From assembly GCF_002775205.1 (NCBI RefSeq), contig NC_036456.1, positions 22,192,968 to 22,256,967 on the forward strand: DNA of 64,000 bases. The letters are read 5' to 3'. The notes under the pieces were generated by a model. That model was not told the origin of the DNA. It searched no databases and saw only the letters and a list, made by a program, of their open reading frames with translations. This stretch comes from Xiphophorus maculatus (Eukaryota; Chordata; Actinopteri; Cyprinodontiformes; Poeciliidae). A program made the translations under genes and the position numbers. Shown here one piece after another: positions 57,308 to 64,000 of the stretch (position 1 is the stretch's first letter; each line of letters opens with the position of its first letter).

Positions 57308-58053
57308 GTGAGTGTTTGTAACAAATCTGAAGTTTGTCCATCTAGATTTGATTAAAAAGCTTTTATTTCTTCTTGTGTTTCTGCAGTGATTTGAGTTGAA
57401 GGTAATTAGTGATAATGTTTCTGTGTGGATGGTCTGATGCTGAGGGTTTAAAGCCAACAGACGCTTCCATCCTGAATTTAACGTCACTGTTCTGGATTAT
57501 ATGTTCAAGCTATCAAAGCTTTTTGTATTTTCACATCTTGGTTCCACCAACTTTAGAGGAAGAAAACCGAGTATATTCTTGTGAAGTTGAAGACAATAAA
57601 ACAACTTTTCACTGCTGTCTTTAACAGCTCTGCATAAAATTTGCGCTCATCCTTTGCCAACTACATGAAGCTTAGAAAGATTAGTTCCTGTAAACATTAG
57701 TTTTAGTCCTTCTTTTGTTTTCCTTTGCTTTAATTTTTGTTTTAACAAATTCCCAATTTGATTTAGGTATTAAAAAATAAATGTATTCTCAGTTAGATCT
57801 GTATTTGGGGTTTCATGATACTGTTGGTTCACTAATGACTGGATAACAGATTTGTTACTTAGACAAAGGCTCTATTTACTAACTGGATAGTTTGGGGGAA
57901 GTGACTGAATATGAATGCTCACCAATCAGATATAATGTTAATATCTGTAAAGTGGTCCACCATTTCACCTGTCATCGGTGCTGTTTTTGGTTATTTTGTC
58001 ACCTAAGATGTGAAAGTCAATGTTTCTGTCCTTGTTTATAGACGCTAAAGCAA
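57308..58053. other. Leader intron of receptor 7
   Basis: AT-rich; ends with CCTTGTTTATAG acceptor at 58,041, 12 bases before the ATG. Confidence 0.45.
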
Positions 58054-58968
58054 ATGGAGCAACCGTCCAACTCCTCGTCCAACTCCTCGTCCAACTCCTC
58101 GTCCAACTCCTCGTCCAACTCCTCGCCCTATCCTCCGTACCTATACTGCATTTCCCCTGAGACAATATCAATAATAATCAGCCTCCTGGTTGTTTATGTG
58201 CTCCTGTTGCCTCTTTTCCTCTACGTCGTTGCCATCGGTTACCAGCGATGGAGGAAAGACGGTTTCATGGCTCCTTTCACAACATGGAGCCACATCGACA
58301 TCTTCACCTACAACGTGGTTTTCCTTGACCTGCTCAATATGCTGGGAAACGTTTTATACCTCCTTGGCATCGTTACTGAAAGACTAAGTGTACTGAAGGC
58401 AGGAAGTGCCATGTTTGGGATTTTTTTTCCAGGACAGACTGTGTTCCACCTGCTCACCTGTATGGAGCGCTACCTGGCCGTCGTCCATCCCGTCTTCTAC
58501 CTGCGTCTTAAAGGTTCAGCAGGCGTCAGGGTCAGAAACATCACCATCGGATGTGTTTGGCTGATTTCCATTCTGCTAATGGTTCTGATCATAAAGACGG
58601 CTATTTCTTTTGCCTTCATCAATGTGTTGCTTCTGTCCTTCACATCCGTAGCTTTTGTTTTCTGCAGCCTCTCTGTTCTCTGCGCTCTGATTGGTCCCGG
58701 GCCTGGCAGGACCAGAGACCGGATCGACCAATCAAAGAGGAGAGCTCTGAACACCATTCTGATCATCACAGGAACTCTTTTCCTCAGGTTCTTGACCAGT
58801 ATAATTGCCTCCATTTTACAAAATGTAGCTCCACTTTATGAATATCTTTATTGTTTGATGGGATGGAGTTCAGTCTGGTTCTTGGTGCCCAGCAGTCTGG
58901 TCTTACCGCTGCTCTTTCTGCAGAGGGCAGGAAAACTGAACGTCAAAAATCAAATAATTTTAATTTAA
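58054..58968 (+). CDS. Orphan 7TM receptor, cluster member 7 with NSS-repeat N-terminus
   Basis: 304 residues, the longest member, because the N-terminus contains five consecutive SNSS units (residues 5-24) coded by a 12-bp tandem repeat; each NSS is an N-glycosylation sequon. The rest follows the subfamily: [74 protein letters not shown]3 begins IGPGPG instead of IRPGPG, the only member with this loss of Arg. Family cysteines are LYCIS and LYCLM. Loop 1/TM3 entry (VTERLSVLKAGSAMFGI) and loop 3 (NVAPLYEYLYC) are unique. The C-terminal tail NVKNQIILI is short. A plasma-membrane receptor is likely; the ligand is unknown. Confidence 0.83.
   Translation: MEQPSNSSSNSSSNSSSNSSSNSSPYPPYLYCISPETISIIISLLVVYVLLLPLFLYVVAIGYQRWRKDGFMAPFTTWSHIDIFTYNVVFLDLLNMLGNVLYLLGIVTERLSVLKAGSAMFGIFFPGQTVFHLLTCMERYLAVVHPVFYLRLKGSAGVRVRNITIGCVWLISILLMVLIIKTAISFAFINVLLLSFTSVAFVFCSLSVLCALIGPGPGRTRDRIDQSKRRALNTILIITGTLFLRFLTSIIASILQNVAPLYEYLYCLMGWSSVWFLVPSSLVLPLLFLQRAGKLNVKNQIILI
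58066..58126 (+). repeat. 12-bp coding minisatellite (SNSS units)
   Basis: Five copies of TCCAACTCCTCG in frame at the start of receptor 7. Copies are almost identical, implying recent slippage. Confidence 0.9.
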
Positions 58969-60919
58969 CAATATCGGCTCAAGCTTTAGGTCATTTGTTT
59001 TCTGTCAAATGTTACATTTTTACCTACTTAACTACGTTCCATTTCTGTTGAGATCAACCAATTCCTGCAGGTTACTGGTTTATTTGTAACTAAGTTAGAA
59101 ATAAATAATTATAACTTCCTCCACTTTTAACTTTATCAATGCAGAATTAATCAATGAAGGTTCAAGGTGATATAACTTAAACGGATAATAGTAATAAAAG
59201 GACTCAGTAAAATGTTATATAGATTATAGATTATTCATTCATAGATTATAGATGCCATGTGAACTGATGATGTTTTAGGTTGTTTTTTTTTTGTAAAATG
59301 TTGGCATTTACTGTTTCCATTCAACTGAATAAATGAAATCAGAACAAAGCTGTTTTATTGTTGGCTTGTTATTCTCTGTTTTTTTCTGCAAATATATTTA
59401 GGTTTCATTTTGAGATACAGCTGGTTGTTTTGTTATAATGCCTGAAAAAATAAAAAGTTTCTTTTCCGACAACATGCAGCAGATGGATTAGGGTAAAAAC
59501 AAAAAATAAAATAATCTGAGCCTCTTTGGAGCAAATATTCTAGTTTGTTCAGATGTAATTGTCATTAGAATAAATGGCCACAGGTGGAGGAGGTCACAGG
59601 TGGAGCAGGTTACAGGTGGAGCAGGTTACTGGTGGAGGAGGTCACAGGTGGAGGAGGTCACAGGTGGAGCAGGTTACTGGTGATATTCATCAACCAGTTG
59701 AAGTTTTATTTGACCGGCTGCAGCTGAGCTTCACAGGCCATTTGAATCCAGTCGTTCTTCAGCTGTAATGGAAAATGCAAATATTGAGTTTCTTCCAGGA
59801 ACAATATAATTGTAATGAATTTTTCCCCTGGTAGAAAAATTGAGATTCAAATAAAGACAAATCTCTTTGTGTTCGGACTGGGAGGTGGGAAGGTGATGTT
59901 GCTCGTTTCAGACACTCAGATAGAAACAACTCTGTGTGATAATCTAGAAAGATTAAGAAAAAAAATCTAAACTTTAGAAATAAGCATTTGCAAACCATGC
60001 ACATTATCAATGAGGATATTTATTTGCAAGAAATGACATCACTAACATAGAAAGTGTCAAATTTATACTTGCCTATTTATACTGTGTCAGGTTCAATTGA
60101 TTATTTTTACCATCTAAATATGTGATGTGTTTAAATATTTAGCCTCTGAAGACATTGCTAACTAAAGAAGCATGTAGAGTTTTAGAGAAGCTGTGGACAC
60201 TCAGTTATCTGTGAATTTACAGGAGAGTTTTAAATGTTGCAGCATCTCTGGGACTCCATACAATCACTAAATAAAAACATGTAAATGATGTGATGTACAG
60301 GAAGAAGAGATTTCACCAGCATAGCAAGTGTGACAGTTACAAGTTGTTTTAAATTAAACATATTCACTGATGATCTGTTTCCCAACAAGTCTGAACATAT
60401 TTGCAGATGTAACACATAATAAAAATCTGCCTCAAAGTTTTACAGTGAAACGTTTTTCTGTTTTCCAGTTAATCTTTTATCTTCTTTGTCCCGTTTCTGA
60501 TTATAGCTACAGAAAGAAACAAAACAAAGAAAAAAATATTTGATTTTCAATTTATTTCTGTGAATTTTCTTAATAAAATTAAACAAAATCTTACGACTTT
60601 TTTCTTCTTTTTCTCTACTGGTTTGTGAAATAACCGATAAAACATTCGGATAAGGCTGCTTGCTCCAGATGTCTTACAGTGGATTTTTTTTTTTTTTTTT
60701 TACATCCATTGTTGTTTTAGGATGAAGGATTTACAAACTTGGGTTTGTTTCTCCCAGATGACTGAACCTGAAGTATGCAAACGTAAATACGATGAATTGA
60801 TTTAACAAATATATAAAATGACAGCTGGTTTTTGTCCGAGTTGTTAAATGAACATTTGCTTGTTGTTGTTCTTCATTCATGTAAAACAGCTGCAGCGTCA
60901 TTCATTTCATTTCACCAGC
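58969..60919. other. Intergenic with a 16-bp minisatellite
   Basis: AT-rich. A minisatellite of six 16-bp units (GGTGGAGGAGGTCACA and GGTGGAGCAGGTTACA types) is at about 59,581-59,680, and a T17-type run is near 60,690. No gene. Confidence 0.55.
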
Positions 60920-61010
60920 TGAACCTGATCACCATCTGTCAGTGAACTCCAGTCTGAGTTTCTGGAGCCTCAGAAGTGGATCAATAAAAACAGCAATCGT
61001 TAAGAAAAAG
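60920..61010 (+). promoter_or_regulatory. Probable non-coding first exon of receptor 8
   Basis: Ends AATCGTTAAGAAAAAG before a GTGAGT donor at 61,011, about 450 bp upstream of the coding exon acceptor. It does not share the TCATTGTGACAC core. The 5' limit is a guess. Confidence 0.4.
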
Positions 61011-61469
61011 GTGAGTTGATCAGATTATCTGCTGCTGTTTTAAGCTCTTATTTAAAGTTTTACGCTAAATAAATTATGTATAAAATGAGATTATTTTAAT
61101 TTGGGTACTCTTGCTTCCGATAATGTGAGATTTATTTTAAATATTTGTTTCTGCATTAAATAGATTGCAGAGTCTCAAACGTAACAAATTCATTGTTTAT
61201 AATAATTTTTTTAAATCCTAATTTTTCAAGATTTTCCGCCAATGGAGAAACTGAAGCTGAAAATTGAAATGACTGAATTCTTGTTTGCAAACTGAGAGAT
61301 TGAATCTAAAAAGTTGAGATTAAATCAGAATTAAGAAATAAATGAGTTCTTCTTCCCTAAACTGTTCAGTATGACAACAGCCTGAATATTCTTAATCCAG
61401 ATGTTTTAGAGTTTTTTATCATGAGAAAAGTTTGTTAATTAAATTTTCCAGGTGATCCAACCACTGATC

Positions 61470-62336
61470 ATGGCTGCGGAGCTGTCGAACCTGGAGCCGT
61501 CTGGTTACCTGCTCCGGTCCCGCTGTGTGAACGTTACGCTCAGTTTCGCCGTGGTCTATGCCTACACTGGGGTCAGGTTCCTCCTCCTCCTCCCCCTCTC
61601 CGTCTTCATCCTGTACCTGGGCCAGCAGCAGTGGCGGCGGCAGCAGCGTGCCGCCAAGCCTCAGAGCCACCTGGACGTCTTCACCTTCCACCTGGCCGTC
61701 CTGGAGCTCCTCTGGGGTTTGGGGAACGCCTTGTTCTACGGCGCCCTGGAGCTGCCAGCCGTGAACCTGGCCGGGTTTTATCTCATGAACATCATGTTTG
61801 TTGGAGAGACGCTTTTCCACGTTTTCACCTGTTTGGATCGATACCTGGCCGTGGTTCATCCGGTCGCTTATAAGAAACTCCAGAATACCCACGGAGTGAC
61901 GGTCAGAAACGTCTGCGCTTTGCTCACTTGGCTCTTCTCCTTTCTGTGGAGTCATCTGACGCAGACCTACTACCCTAAACTACCCGTCATCCAGTTCTTC
62001 TGCTTCCTGGTCTTTTCCTTGGTCATGGTCTCCTTCTGCAGCTTTTCGGTTCTCCATGCTCTGAATCGCCCAGGGCCGGGGGAGAGAGAGCGAGACAGGA
62101 AGCACGTTGACCAGATGAAGCAACGGGCTTTCTGCACGGTCACGGCCATCACTGGTGTGCTCTGCTTCTGGTTCCTGGGCTTCATCGTTGCCACGTCTCT
62201 CAGGGAGTCCAACATGTTCAGCACCAGAGTCAGCTGCCTGCTGCACAAGTCCGTGCACTGGTTCAGCCTGCCCAGCAGTCTGGTGCTGCAGCTGCTCTTC
62301 CTGCACAAGAAGGGCAAGTTCAGCTGCCAGAACTGA
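61470..62336 (+). CDS. Orphan 7TM receptor, cluster member 8
   Basis: ATG 61470 (MAAELSNLEPSGYLLRSRC) follows a TTTTCCAG acceptor at 61,451; 288 residues. Divergent from members 2-7 and closer to member 1 (shared VRNVC, SFCSFSVL, FSLPSSL). It has DRY, not ERY ([18 protein letters not shown]). Seven TM segments are clear. ICL1 is LGQQQWRRQQRAAKPQSHL. Family cysteines are SRCVN and VSCLL. Sequon NVT precedes TM1. ICL3 keeps NRPGPGERERDRKHVDQMKQ. TM7 FSLPSSLVLQLLFLHKKGK lacks NPxxY. It is GC-rich compared with the rest of the cluster. Members 1 and 8 together probably represent the older lineage flanking the expanded set. Ligand unknown. Confidence 0.83.
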   Translation: MAAELSNLEPSGYLLRSRCVNVTLSFAVVYAYTGVRFLLLLPLSVFILYLGQQQWRRQQRAAKPQSHLDVFTFHLAVLELLWGLGNALFYGALELPAVNLAGFYLMNIMFVGETLFHVFTCLDRYLAVVHPVAYKKLQNTHGVTVRNVCALLTWLFSFLWSHLTQTYYPKLPVIQFFCFLVFSLVMVSFCSFSVLHALNRPGPGERERDRKHVDQMKQRAFCTVTAITGVLCFWFLGFIVATSLRESNMFSTRVSCLLHKSVHWFSLPSSLVLQLLFLHKKGKFSCQN

Positions 62337-64000
62337 AGAAGAGCCTGATCTGGTGGATGATCAGGGTAAAAACCATCTGCTGATTTCTGTCTGGTTCTTA
62401 TTAAGAGTGGAAACTGGGCTGATATTCATGGATTATGCATTTTTTACGCGTTCCTCTCCAAATCCAAACTTCATAACCCAAAATGGCGGCCTTGTTCACT
62501 CTTATATATTTAGCTGCTTTTCATTATATTCATGAATAAATATAATAATATGTATAAATCAATATTTGTAGAATCAGAATATTTTTTTTTTGCAATGTTT
62601 GTTGGTCCAAACAGGAATTATGATTTTGGTTTCCATCATGTTGGATTGAAATCAGATATTTATTAAATCATATCGATGTTCATGTCAGCCTCACATTTGT
62701 AAAAAATAAAGAAATGGTTTTCAATGTGCCAGAATAATGTGAGATAATTTATGATGGTATTTCCATCTCCTTGTGATATTTAATTAAACACCTTATTTTC
62801 TTGTGTAACTGAAAAACATTTATAATTTAAGTCTTTTATAAGTTTTACAAGTTTCCAGCTCCGTGTTTAAATCACTTAAACTTTTTATTCCTGATCCAAA
62901 AACCTGGAAATGTTTAGTTTCTCCATCATATATCAGCAGTTTAACACGAACACTTTTTGGTTTGAATTTTGCAAACTGTTTTCTTATTTAGTCAACTAGT
63001 CTGGATGGAAAACAGCTGGAAAAAAATCTCTTCATCATGTTGAACAAATGTCTTTTCCTTCTTCATGTCACCAGATGGAGTTTAGAAACCGCAACAAAGC
63101 AAACTCAGCACTGAGAATGAGTTCAGTTCTGCAGGGTTCTGTTACTGGTTCTGTTACTGGTTCTGTTGTTGGTTCTGTTATTGGTTCTGTTACTGGTTCT
63201 GTTGTTGGTTCTGTTATTGGTTCTGTTACTGGTTCTGTTGTTGGTTCTGTTACTGGTTCTGTTACTGGTTCTGTTGTTGGTTCTGGTGGTTCGGATCCTT
63301 TCTCTACTCAGGTTTAATTTGAGCTGAGAAAAGCTTCCCTCTGTCACTCAAAGCAAAGCCAAACATCTCCCTGCTAATATTTCATTGCAGTGATGATGCA
63401 AAACAGCTTCAGCTCCATCGTTTGTCATCTTGTCGTCTGACTGAATCACCTGGGAACAAACAAAACGCATTTTAACGTCAGGCTCGTTACGTCAGGACTG
63501 CATTTCAAAAGGCTGCAGCAGAAAGTCGCTTCTTCGTAGGTGAGTTTAAAACATGAAACCACAGAAAACCTGGTTATTCCACCTGAACTCTTCCTGAGTT
63601 AAAACATTCGTATTGCTGTTTCTAAATGAATATTAACTTGTTTTCTTTGCATTATTTGAGGTCTGAAAGTGCTGATGACCGTTTCTCATTTTCTGCAAAT
63701 AAATACTAAATATTTGCTTGGAATTTCAGAGACATGTCATCAGTTCATAGAGTAAAAACCAGGTTCATTTTACTCAAACATAAACCTATAAAGACTAAAA
63801 TCAGAGAAATTGATCATTTAAAGTTGTCTCTTCATTTTTTCCAGAGCTGTACATAAGTTTATGTATTTGCTCATTAGTAAAGTGTTGATCATTTCTTGTG
63901 ATGAAAACATGTTTTTAAATAAATCAGATGAACCATATATATTCTGACTGTACAATTTTGGGTAAATCTGAACTTTAAGGGATGAAAATGTTAAAATATT
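62337..64000. other. Intergenic to window end
   Basis: AT-rich with the minisatellite at 63,133-63,288. At 63,539 an exon-like end TCGCTTCTTCGTAG followed by GTGAGT resembles the donor style of the cluster's first exons and could belong to a further receptor beyond the window. No other gene is visible. Confidence 0.4.
63133..63288. repeat. 12-bp minisatellite with higher-order pattern
   Basis: Twelve units GGTTCTGTTNNN, where NNN is ACT, GTT or ATT in the order ACT ACT GTT ATT ACT GTT ATT ACT GTT ACT ACT GTT. Confidence 0.92.

Overview
The window is vertebrate nuclear DNA, almost certainly from a teleost fish. Genes are intron-containing with GT-AG junctions and AATAAA signals. Intergenic DNA is AT-rich and carries Tc1-like, L2-like and other LINE remnants, a probable solo LTR and many microsatellites. 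The immune-type and 7TM gene families are of fish character. The species cannot be fixed from sequence alone. All homology calls rest on recognition by eye, without database searches.

Layout. (1) 1-273: last coding part of ift46 (intraflagellar transport), cut by the window edge. (2) 1764-9914: an 18-exon gene recognised as radx, an RPA1-like single-strand DNA binding protein of replication forks; phases join through every exon to give about 831 codons. (3) 11567-13388 and 19060-20710: two tandem Fc-receptor-like genes, each with a signal peptide, two Ig domains, a TM segment and a short tail, separated by a decayed Tc1-like transposon. (4) 21355-24172: a six-exon C2H2 zinc-finger gene with ten fingers in its last exon. 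(5) 26145-62336: a cluster of eight intact single-coding-exon 7TM receptor genes plus one truncated pseudogene. The first is on the minus strand and the rest on the plus strand. (6) Between receptors five and six (44.3-55.0 kb) lies a gene-poor block of tandem repeats, exon-like repeat units and a large inverted repeat.

The receptor cluster is the most interesting part. The proteins are class-A-like ((E/D)RYLAV(V/L)HP at the end of TM3) but lack the TM3-ECL2 disulfide cysteines, the TM6 CWxP and the TM7 NPxxY. All eight share one cysteine before TM1 and one in the third extracellular loop. Most have a non-coding first exon, and five first-exon regions (one belonging to the pseudogene) share an upstream 12-mer. 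Two receptors lie in a segmental duplication that is nearly identical in non-coding DNA, yet differ by 22 amino acids against one synonymous change, almost all at extracellular ends. The Fc-receptor-like pair shows the same pattern, with near-identical introns and divergent ligand-side loops. Both families look like receptors diversifying their recognition surfaces. Their ligands are unknown to me.
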